From contig JABIYQ010000258.1 of assembly GCA_018702715.1 (NCBI GenBank), forward strand, positions 1-11,853: a stretch of DNA of 11,853 bases. Reading direction: 5' to 3'. Below, in pieces: positions 4,876 through 11,853 of this stretch. How positions within the stretch are numbered: the stretch's first letter is position 1; each line of letters opens with the position of its first letter. Position numbers and translations under genes: made by a program. A model generated the notes under the pieces. That model was not told the DNA's origin. It was given only the letters and a program-made list of their open reading frames with translations, and searched no databases. The DNA comes from Desulfobacula sp. (GTDB lineage Bacteria; Desulfobacterota; Desulfobacteria; Desulfobacterales; Desulfobacteraceae).

Positions 4876-6510
4876 GTGAACAAAGATTATGAAATAAAGA
4901 AAATCAAGCATTTAAATATAGTATTATTGTCGTTAAGAGATATTGGCAGGCTTCTTGTAACTGAAAATGATAAACAAAAACTTATAAACGGTATCTGCGG
5001 TATACTGGTTAAGAAAAGAGGCTATTACAATGCCTGGATCGGCTTGCTGGATGACGATAACAATATCCTGATGATCGCTCAGTCAGGATTTAACAGCTAT
5101 TTTGATGAAATGCAAAGCAAGCTTGAAAACAGGGAGTTTACGCGGTGTATTAAGAAAACCCTTGAATCAGAAGATGTTTTTTTTGTGGCAAATCCAGTCA
5201 AAGAATGTTCAGAATGTATGTTCTCAAAAAATTATGCCGGAAGGGCTTCCATGGCTGTGAGGCTTACACATGAGGAAAAGAACTATGGTTTTATGGTCCT
5301 ATCGATTCCCCAGGAACTCAGCCAGGATAAAACTGAAAAAAGTATTGTAAAAGAGATTTCAGATGATATTGCCTTTGGACTTCACAGGATTGATCTGGAA
5401 GAAAAAAGAAAATTATCAGAAAAAGCAGAAGAAGAAAGTAAGATAAGATTTAAGACTTTAATTGAAAATTCATTAAATTGTATCTCAATTATACAAAACG
5501 ATAAAATAGTCTATAAGAATTCAGCTCTAAGAAAGCTTCACCGCCTTAGTACAAATGCTTTTGAACCCCCTGATTTTGATAATATTTATGCCGATGATAA
5601 ACAGCGATTAAAAAACTATTATAACGATTTAATAGCCAACAAGATAAGGCATATTGATACAGATTTCAGATATTATCCCAAAGAGGGGGGTAAAGAGGAA
5701 TCCCAGTTAAGATGGGCATTAATCAGTGCTCAAAAAATAGATTATATGGGTATTGAATCAGTGATAACCAATGTCATGGATATTACAGACTCCAAAGAAG
5801 TTGAAAATTTATTAAGAATCCAGGATAAAATGACATCCCTTGGCAGGGTCACTGCAGGAATTGCCCATGAAATACGAAATCCTCTATCCGGTATTTATAT
5901 CTATTTAAAAGCTTTAAAACAAATATATAAAAATATGGGAGATATCAAAAACGTTCTTTCCATTATTGATAAAGTAGAGCACGCCTCCAACAAGATAGAA
6001 TCCATCATTAAACGGGTAATGGATTTTTCAAAACCCGGTAAACCCCAGTTTATCATGGCCAATATAAATCAAAATGTTGATGAGATTACAAAACTGACAT
6101 ATGTCTCACTAAGGAAAGATGGAATCAAATTTATAAAAAAACTGGATACAGCACTTCCAGACTGCTGGCATGAACCGCATTTGATTGAACAGGTGGTATT
6201 AAATCTTATTACCAATGCTGCCGAGGCCATGAAAGAGTATGATGGTAAAAAAATAATAGAGCTTGCAACATATAAAAAAATGGATTGCATAGCAATCTCA
6301 ATAAAGGATTCAGGTCCTGGCATACCCTTGTCAAGACAATCAAAAATATTTGATCCTTTTTACACAACAAAAACCAACAGCTCAGGCATAGGTCTTAGCA
6401 TATGCCATAGAATTATTACAGACCATGGCGGTTCGTTAAGGTTTAATTCCGGCACAAAGGAAGGTGCCCGGTTTGTTATTGAGCTGCCCCTGAAAAGAGA
6501 AGAGATTTAG
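4876..6510 (+). CDS. Soluble GAF-PAS sensor histidine kinase
   Basis: The GTG at 4876 is preferred over the TTG at 4864, since GGGGTGG at 4866-4872 serves as ribosome site; this gives 544 residues. Order: GAF domain about 20-170 with a CxxC (C111, C114) followed by the typical YAGRASMAVRL; a coiled linker; PAS domain about 190-310; HisKA with phospho-acceptor H331 in GIAHEIRNPLSG; HATPase_c with N box NLITNAAEAM, G1 DSGPGIP, F box FDPFYTT and G2 SSGIGLSI. No membrane segment or signal peptide is seen, so it senses a cytoplasmic signal. The next gene, two bases after its stop, is an NtrC-type regulator that is almost certainly its phosphorylation partner. The ligand is unknown; the CxxC in this GAF subgroup could bind metal or respond to redox (inference). 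Confidence 0.93.
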   Translation: MNKDYEIKKIKHLNIVLLSLRDIGRLLVTENDKQKLINGICGILVKKRGYYNAWIGLLDDDNNILMIAQSGFNSYFDEMQSKLENREFTRCIKKTLESEDVFFVANPVKECSECMFSKNYAGRASMAVRLTHEEKNYGFMVLSIPQELSQDKTEKSIVKEISDDIAFGLHRIDLEEKRKLSEKAEEESKIRFKTLIENSLNCISIIQNDKIVYKNSALRKLHRLSTNAFEPPDFDNIYADDKQRLKNYYNDLIANKIRHIDTDFRYYPKEGGKEESQLRWALISAQKIDYMGIESVITNVMDITDSKEVENLLRIQDKMTSLGRVTAGIAHEIRNPLSGIYIYLKALKQIYKNMGDIKNVLSIIDKVEHASNKIESIIKRVMDFSKPGKPQFIMANINQNVDEITKLTYVSLRKDGIKFIKKLDTALPDCWHEPHLIEQVVLNLITNAAEAMKEYDGKKIIELATYKKMDCIAISIKDSGPGIPLSRQSKIFDPFYTTKTNSSGIGLSICHRIITDHGGSLRFNSGTKEGARFVIELPLKREEI

Positions 6511-6512
6511 CT

Positions 6513-7901
6513 GTGATAAGATACTCAATCAGCGTTGTTGATGATGAAGAATCCATTCGTGACGGTCTTGCGATGATCCTGTCTGAAGAATATGACATCT
6601 CTTGTTTTGCCGATGCAGAATCATTTTTATCAGATATGGAAACAAATTCACCGGATCTTGTTTTAATGGATATTGGCCTGCCTGCCATGAATGGGATTGA
6701 GGCTTTGGCTATCATAAAAAAAAAGACCCATGATCTTCCGGTTATCATGATAACTGCATATGAAGACATCAATATGGTTATCTTGTCAATGAAGACGGGT
6801 GCTTTTGATTTTATCCTCAAACCCATGAATCCTGATATGCTTGAGTTAACCATTAAAAAAGCCATCTCCACCATTGCTTTGAGAAAAGAGGTTAAAATTC
6901 TCCAGGAAAAATACCTGGAAGATAATCATCCCTGTTTTATTGGTGAAAGCAAAAAGATTGAAGATGTTATGGATTTTATCAATATGGTTGCAAAAAGTCC
7001 GGATACACCCATTATGATAATGGGAGAAACAGGTACAGGAAAAGAATTGATAGCAAAAGCCATCCATGCCAGAAGTCCGGTGTTTCAAGGACCCTTTATT
7101 GCTGTAAACTGCTCTGCGTTTCCAGATGAGCTAATAGAAAGTGAATTGTTCGGATATGAGGAAGGGGCTTTTTCGGGCGCCAAAAAACAGGGTAAAAAAG
7201 GTTTTATTGAAGAAGCAGATAATGGCACCCTTTTTCTTGATGAAGTGGCAGACCTGAGCCTGCCGGGTCAGGCTAAACTTTTAAGGTTCATTGAAAGTGG
7301 AGAATTCTATAAGGTTGGCAGTACCAAAAAATACAAAGTAAATGTTCGCATTGTTTCTGCAACAAATAAAAACCTGGAAGAATTAATTGATAAGGATCGT
7401 TTCAGAAAAGATCTTTTTTTCAGATTATGTGTTGTAAAAGCAAAAATACCTTCCTTAAATGAAAGAAGAGACGATATCCTGCCTTTAGCAAAACATTTTT
7501 TATATGAGTTTAGTAATAAATTTGAAAAGAACCTGAAAAATATTTCAAAAGGAGCCCAGGATCTGTTGCTCTACCATGAGTTTTCCGGAAATGTAAGAGA
7601 GCTTAAAAATATCATTGAAAGGGCCTGTCTCATTACTCAGAATGATGTGCTCACAAGGGAGGACCTGGGACTTAAACAAAAACCAGATAATATAAAAAAG
7701 GTAGAGTCGGATGGTTTCAAAGATCCGTCTTCCCATTTGACAGAACAGGGAATCCATCTGGGAAAACTTTTGGAAAGCATTGAAAAAAAATATATGGAAT
7801 ACGCTTTAAAGCTTACCAGTGGAAATGAAAGCAAAGCAGCCAGGCTGCTTAAAATGAATCATCATACATTTAGATACAAATGGAAAAAAGCTAATACTTA
7901 A
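6513..7901 (+). CDS. NtrC-type sigma54-dependent response regulator
   Basis: 462 residues starting at a GTG with AGAGAAGAG upstream. The receiver domain is about 4-120: acidic pocket D10-D11, phospho-acceptor D53 in LMDIGLPAMNG, T81 and K103. The AAA+ domain spans about 140-370: Walker A GETGTGKE at 171-178, sigma54-contacting loop GAFSGA at 218-223 (consensus GAFTGA), Walker B GTLFLDEV at 239-245, and the FRKDLFFRL arginine segment. A Fis-type HTH ends the protein (ESKAARLLKMNHHTFRYKWKK). It uses ATP hydrolysis to open promoters held by sigma54 RNA polymerase when phosphorylated, presumably by the kinase encoded immediately upstream. No clear -24/-12 promoter is seen in the window's intergenic spaces, so its targets are probably elsewhere. 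Confidence 0.95.
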   Translation: MIRYSISVVDDEESIRDGLAMILSEEYDISCFADAESFLSDMETNSPDLVLMDIGLPAMNGIEALAIIKKKTHDLPVIMITAYEDINMVILSMKTGAFDFILKPMNPDMLELTIKKAISTIALRKEVKILQEKYLEDNHPCFIGESKKIEDVMDFINMVAKSPDTPIMIMGETGTGKELIAKAIHARSPVFQGPFIAVNCSAFPDELIESELFGYEEGAFSGAKKQGKKGFIEEADNGTLFLDEVADLSLPGQAKLLRFIESGEFYKVGSTKKYKVNVRIVSATNKNLEELIDKDRFRKDLFFRLCVVKAKIPSLNERRDDILPLAKHFLYEFSNKFEKNLKNISKGAQDLLLYHEFSGNVRELKNIIERACLITQNDVLTREDLGLKQKPDNIKKVESDGFKDPSSHLTEQGIHLGKLLESIEKKYMEYALKLTSGNESKAARLLKMNHHTFRYKWKKANT

Positions 7902-7909
7902 AAAATAGA

Positions 7910-9406
7910 TTAAATTTTATATTCAGATTTTGGAAAATAGACAGAAAAGCAGGTCCCTTTATCCACTTGGCTTTCCACTTCAATAGTACCGTGGTGTGCT
8001 TCAACAATGCTTTTTACTATGGCAAGCCCAAGCCCTGTCCCATTAATATGCCGTGTTTTTTCATTTTTCACACGAAAAAATCTGTCAAAAATATGCTCCA
8101 GTTCATTTTGCGGGATTCCCAAACCCGTATCTGAGACCGCAATTTTAGTACAATCACTCTTTTCATCGGCCCATGCGGTTATCTTTCCACCATTTGGGCT
8201 ATACCTGATTGCGTTGGATATTAAATTTGACACCACTTCTTCCATGTTTATCCGGTTTCCCATCATCCAAAGCTCTTTTTTGGTTTCTTTGGTTGTCAAA
8301 TGAATGGACTTTGTATCTGCCTGATCCCGGTAAAACGCGATCTGACCTTTTATGAGTTCAACCAGATCTAATTCTTCTCTTTCCTGGTTAATCAATCCTG
8401 ATTCTATTTTGGAAAGATCCAGAAGCTCTGTTGAAAGATTGGTTAAAGACTTGATTCGATTAGAACTTTTTTGCAGTATCTGTTTTTGTTTTTCCGTCAA
8501 TTCGCCTGCCAGTCCGTCCAGAACAACATTCAGCTGCATGAGCACAGAGTTTAAGGGACTTTTTATTTCATGGGCAACCATGGAGACAAAGTCAGATTTT
8601 AATTGATCAATCTTTTTTAAAGCCGTGATATCGTTGAAAACAGTAATTGAACCCAGGTTCCGATTGAGACGGTCCCGAAATGGAATACACCTGATACCAA
8701 TGATCATATCATCTGTGCCTTTTGAAATGGGCATGGTGATCTCATCCGTAATCTCAGAAAATATATCTGCAGGCTGGTTAATGGCATTCTCTATCATGCC
8801 CAATAACCTGGGATCCTTGATAAACTCAGAAACCTTATGGCCTATAACAGATTTTTTTCTGCAATTGATCATCTTTAAGAATGCCGGATTTGCAAGGGCA
8901 ATCCGTTCCTGATTATCTGTGGTCAAAACTCCATTGTTCAGGGTATTGATCATCACCCGCATTCTGGATTTTTCCGTTGCAATATCCTGGAGCGTCCTTA
9001 TAAATTCAATGGCCTTGCTGATAACAATTCTTAATTCCTGGGGTGAGAAAGGTTTTGATAAAAAATCAAAGGCACCCCTTTTCATTGTTTCAATGGAGTG
9101 TTCAAGGGTTGCATATCCGGTTATGATTATAATCACAGTATCAGGATGACGGGATTTGACATCGGTGAGGACATCCAGTCCAGACATTCCCGGCATCATT
9201 AAATCCAGCAAAATGATATCAAAATGTTTTTCTTCAATCATTTTTAACCCGTTGATACCGTTTTGTGCCAGCTCAACATGACATCCTTCCTCAGTCAATA
9301 ATCTTTCACAGGCCTTCTGAATTCTTATTTCATCATCAACCACAAGAACCCTTGGCTGGAAAAAAATATTTTTTACACTCTTTTTTATGGAATTAATATT
9401 GTTCAT
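7910..9406 (-). CDS. Receiver-PAS-histidine kinase hybrid (response regulator fused ahead of kinase)
   Basis: A 498-residue soluble protein. The receiver domain comes first, about 18-135, with D24-D25, phospho-acceptor D68 (LLDLMMPGMSG), T96 and K118. A PAS domain follows at about 145-262, then HisKA with H279 in MVAHEIKSPLNSV and a HATPase_c domain with SNLISNAIRYSPNGG, DTGLGIP, FDRFFRV and GTGLGLAI. This order is the reverse of classical hybrid kinases: input phosphate on D68 probably tunes the kinase. No DNA-binding domain and no membrane segment are seen. The gene lies 33 bases after the PAS-PAS kinase in the same direction, suggesting a relay from that kinase. Its stop is only eight bases from the stop of the convergent NtrC-type gene. 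The ATG start has a weak GAAG upstream. Confidence 0.93.
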   Translation of the reverse strand: MNNINSIKKSVKNIFFQPRVLVVDDEIRIQKACERLLTEEGCHVELAQNGINGLKMIEEKHFDIILLDLMMPGMSGLDVLTDVKSRHPDTVIIIITGYATLEHSIETMKRGAFDFLSKPFSPQELRIVISKAIEFIRTLQDIATEKSRMRVMINTLNNGVLTTDNQERIALANPAFLKMINCRKKSVIGHKVSEFIKDPRLLGMIENAINQPADIFSEITDEITMPISKGTDDMIIGIRCIPFRDRLNRNLGSITVFNDITALKKIDQLKSDFVSMVAHEIKSPLNSVLMQLNVVLDGLAGELTEKQKQILQKSSNRIKSLTNLSTELLDLSKIESGLINQEREELDLVELIKGQIAFYRDQADTKSIHLTTKETKKELWMMGNRINMEEVVSNLISNAIRYSPNGGKITAWADEKSDCTKIAVSDTGLGIPQNELEHIFDRFFRVKNEKTRHINGTGLGLAIVKSIVEAHHGTIEVESQVDKGTCFSVYFPKSEYKI

Positions 9407-9439
9407 AATTATTCTTCAGTTTAAATTATCATAATTGTT

Positions 9440-10960
9440 TCAGCAATAGGGCTTACATAGGGACAGTCCATCTTTCGAGGCAACATACATGGGGAATTCA
9501 ATAATAAAGGTTGTGCCCTGTGAGCCTGTTTTTTTTACAGAAATTTTTGCTTCATGTTCCTCAATAAGACCGTAAACAATACTCAGGCCAAGCCCTGTAC
9601 TTTTCCCTACGTCCTTTGTTGTAAAAAAAGGGTCGAAAATTTTTGATAAATTTTCATGGGGTATACCTTCTCCCTTATCTTTAATTTCCAGAAAAACCTT
9701 TCCAATGGCTTTCTCCTTATAGGTGGTCAAAGTGATGGTACCAGACCCATTCATGGCATCTGCAGCATTTATCACAAGGTTAATCAAAACCTGATTTAGT
9801 TTACTTGTGTCTGCATTAATGAGCATCATTTCATCGGAAAGGGCTTTTTTAATTTTAATGTTTCTAAATTTTTTCTGATCCCGGATCAGGGCAAGGCTCT
9901 GTTGGACAATATCATTGAGCTGGACAATGTTTTTTTTTGTTCCCTGGCTTCGACTGTATACAAGCAGGCTTTTAACAATCTCTTTACAACGGTTTGCATC
10001 TTCAAGAATATACCCAAGATCTTCTACCATACTCTCGTCAATATCTTTGCGCTCTAAAAGAAGACTGGCATAGAACAATATACCTGTGAGGGGATTATTT
10101 ATTTCATGGGCAACCCCGGCGGCCAGTTGGCCAAGCGATGCCATTTTTTCAGATTGGGAAAGCTGTTTCTGGGTCATTTTCAGCTCATTTTCAATCTTGA
10201 TTTTATCTTTCAAATCATTATAAATCGCCATGGTGGCAGATTCATTGCCTTTTTCATCGTAGATAATGGCCGCAGACATCTCGACTTCAATATTTTTTCC
10301 ATGGGCATTAACAATGGTCGTCCTTGGAATCAATAGTTTTCCTGCTCCCCCGATTTTTTCATTCCTGAGCATGCCCATGATTTCTTTGGCCTTACCCGGG
10401 GGATACAATTGCTCAGTATGCTTTATCTTGCCTTCTCCACCGTTATAGTCGCCAAATAATTCTTTTGCCACTGAGTTCATCAAATTGATATTGCCCTGGC
10501 GGTCGGCGGCGATAATTGCGCTTGCCGAGGAATGGATAACCCGACTGATAAATTCTTTCACCCCGTGCAATTGACCTTCAAGGGATTTGGTCCGGGTAAT
10601 ATCGCGTATACTGCCAATGACATATGCCACATCCCCATTATCATCTAAAATAGGGGAAAACACCCTCTCCTCCCATCGATAATGATGCTTTACAGTAAAA
10701 CTATGGCTCTTTTTATCTTTTATAACTTTGGAAATAGTACACTGATCTGAATTACAGGGAGTATCCTTATATAAAAACGTATGATAACATTTTTTCCCGA
10801 AAATTTCATTAAAGGAGAGATTAAATGCCTCATAAAACTTTTTATTGGCACCCACCAGGGTTTTATCCGGAGAAATAATAACGCTGGGATATGACAGGGA
10901 ATCAAATATCCTGTTTTGCCAAACCATTTCATCTGCTGATATGCTCAAATCTTTGTTCAC
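9440..10960 (-). CDS. Soluble PAS-PAS sensor histidine kinase with N-terminal cysteine cluster
   Basis: 506 residues from a GTG at 10960, preceded by AAGG about ten bases away. PAS1 spans about 15-128 and contains C58, C69 and C74 in the pattern CYxxF...PCNSDQC, which recurs in a subgroup of PAS domains from anaerobes. PAS2 is about 135-250, followed by a coiled segment (ELKMTQKQLSQSEKMASLGQ). HisKA carries H285 in GVAHEINNPLTG, and HATPase_c carries NLVINAADAM, DKGEGIP, FDPFFTTK and STGLGLSI. The C-terminus ends with two cysteines (CKPYC). There is no membrane segment. The cysteine cluster suggests a redox, metal or cofactor signal (inference). It is the middle gene of a probable three-gene minus-strand unit and has no dedicated DNA-binding partner beside it; the downstream receiver-kinase is the likely recipient. 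Confidence 0.92.
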   Translation of the reverse strand: MNKDLSISADEMVWQNRIFDSLSYPSVIISPDKTLVGANKKFYEAFNLSFNEIFGKKCYHTFLYKDTPCNSDQCTISKVIKDKKSHSFTVKHHYRWEERVFSPILDDNGDVAYVIGSIRDITRTKSLEGQLHGVKEFISRVIHSSASAIIAADRQGNINLMNSVAKELFGDYNGGEGKIKHTEQLYPPGKAKEIMGMLRNEKIGGAGKLLIPRTTIVNAHGKNIEVEMSAAIIYDEKGNESATMAIYNDLKDKIKIENELKMTQKQLSQSEKMASLGQLAAGVAHEINNPLTGILFYASLLLERKDIDESMVEDLGYILEDANRCKEIVKSLLVYSRSQGTKKNIVQLNDIVQQSLALIRDQKKFRNIKIKKALSDEMMLINADTSKLNQVLINLVINAADAMNGSGTITLTTYKEKAIGKVFLEIKDKGEGIPHENLSKIFDPFFTTKDVGKSTGLGLSIVYGLIEEHEAKISVKKTGSQGTTFIIEFPMYVASKDGLSLCKPYC

Positions 10961-11008
10961 GCTATTTGCCTTAATCCATTTGCTGTAATAAATCAGTAAT
11001 TTTTTATT

Positions 11009-11851
11009 TTATGGAGAGTCAAAAACATCTATTAATGATAGTTTCGCAGCCTTTCCTTTACCCTGGGGCAGAACAATACTGATACTTGCTCCAGTGCAGT
11101 CTGCCAGTAGAACCCGAATGGATTCCTTAGCAAGACAGCTTAATGCCCTGCTGACAATACTGTGGCGGTCTCCAAAATGAGGTCCATGAAAATGGAGCAG
11201 GTCTGCAGAACAATTATTACAGGCAGCCACACTTAAACTTTTTTGTGTTAATAGATACACACTTATTTGTTCTGGAGATGCCATATGCATGGATATATGA
11301 TAAAACCTGATTTTTTTATCCTCCATGTACCCGATCTTTTGCCCAAACAAGGACAAATGATCAAAAGAAAACCGATAAGAGCCCAGATTCAAATCAGGTA
11401 CCAAAGTAATCCCATATGTCTTTATTTTCTTTTCAACATAGCTTGCACGGGTTTCAGGATATTTTTTCTTTAAAAATTGCGTTAACTCATCATTTTCTTT
11501 TTGTTCAAACGGGAAATGGGATTGGGGAAGATCGAAATTGGCTGAAAACATATCGGTGAAAGCATCACAGTTTTCTTGATCCACAACAAAAGTCAGCATG
11601 GCATTTGAAGAAACCATGTGCCTGAATGACAATCTTAGTCCTCCCAGATGTAAAAGGAGAAAGCCCAAAAGCTGCAGACTGTGATGGTGGGGAAATATTG
11701 ATAGGGTACACACACGCCTGTCATACTCCCAGGATTCATTCCGATGAATAGTTTGTCCGAAATTTTTTAAACCAATAGTCCCTGAAACAAAGGATTTGCT
11801 GCCCATTGTGTTCAAGGTCATAAACACCATGTTGATCCGATTGGACTCCAT
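11009..11851 (-). CDS. ACT-domain-like protein, possibly continuing beyond the window
   Basis: The frame gives 280 residues from an ATG at 11851, but no stop is seen upstream before the window ends, so the protein may be longer. The C-terminal portion (about 214-270) resembles the ACT regulatory fold as found in aspartate kinases: a strand (ADLLHFHGPHFGDR), a helix (SIVSRALSCLAKESIRVLL) and strand ADCTGASISIVLP, where the CTGAS turn is similar to the aspartokinase ligand loop. An earlier segment near 46-110 (RVCTLSIFPHHHSLQLLGFL, then VSSNAMLTFVVD) has the same strand-helix-strand rhythm, so two or more ACT-like units may be present. No catalytic domain is visible. It is 48 bases upstream of the PAS-PAS kinase in the same direction. 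Function unknown; small-molecule (amino acid) sensing is a guess from the fold. Confidence 0.55.
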   Translation of the reverse strand: MESNRINMVFMTLNTMGSKSFVSGTIGLKNFGQTIHRNESWEYDRRVCTLSIFPHHHSLQLLGFLLLHLGGLRLSFRHMVSSNAMLTFVVDQENCDAFTDMFSANFDLPQSHFPFEQKENDELTQFLKKKYPETRASYVEKKIKTYGITLVPDLNLGSYRFSFDHLSLFGQKIGYMEDKKIRFYHISMHMASPEQISVYLLTQKSLSVAACNNCSADLLHFHGPHFGDRHSIVSRALSCLAKESIRVLLADCTGASISIVLPQGKGKAAKLSLIDVFDSP

Positions 11852-11853
11852 AA

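Noticed and set aside
8007..9149. Plus-strand ORFs of 76-98 codons inside the receiver-kinase gene
   Set aside because: They are mirror frames of a well-supported minus-strand gene and show no protein family features.
4876..10960. Shared 13-base start GTGAACAAAGATT in two kinase genes (4876 plus strand and 10960 minus strand)
   Set aside because: Sequence similarity does not continue on either side, so this is probably chance or a codon-use preference rather than a functional inverted repeat.

Overview
The window looks like part of a low-GC sulfate-reducer-type chromosome, most likely Desulfobacterota (Desulfobacter/Desulfobacula-like). This rests on the AT-rich base composition, the family-level look of the proteins, and the density of soluble multi-domain histidine kinases around an NtrC-type regulator. 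The taxonomic call is inference; there is no rRNA or marker gene in the window.

Layout. (1) 1-1207, plus strand: a three-gene cluster of the C-terminal end of a DUF1538 membrane protein, a PII-family signalling protein and a stand-alone pair of CBS domains. It reads as a membrane transporter candidate with two nucleotide-sensing regulators. (2) 1208-1700: a cold-shock protein whose start codon is fused in frame to a remnant of a Na+/phosphate cotransporter gene, followed by a clear intrinsic terminator. (3) 1694-2026: a gene-poor spacer that ends in a strong promoter framed by two FabT-box-like palindromes. (4) 2027-3975: a MarR-family repressor, a DmeF-like cation diffusion facilitator (metal efflux) and an isoprenylcysteine-methyltransferase-like membrane protein, probably one autoregulated metal-resistance operon. 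A large imperfect palindrome overlaps its end. (5) 4136-7901: a secreted FKBP-type prolyl isomerase, then a GAF-PAS histidine kinase and a sigma54-dependent NtrC-type response regulator, tightly packed. (6) 7910-11853, minus strand, converging on (5): an ACT-like protein at the window edge, a PAS-PAS histidine kinase, and a receiver-PAS-histidine kinase hybrid.

How the parts may work together. The three kinases lack membrane segments, so they probably sense cytoplasmic signals. Two carry cysteine clusters in their sensor domains. The only DNA-binding output among the five two-component domains is the NtrC-type protein, and no sigma54 (-24/-12) promoter is visible in the intergenic spaces here, so its targets are probably elsewhere. 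The MarR/CDF/methyltransferase block is a self-contained candidate metal-responsive unit. I see no CRISPR array, tRNA, rRNA, complete insertion sequence or phage gene.
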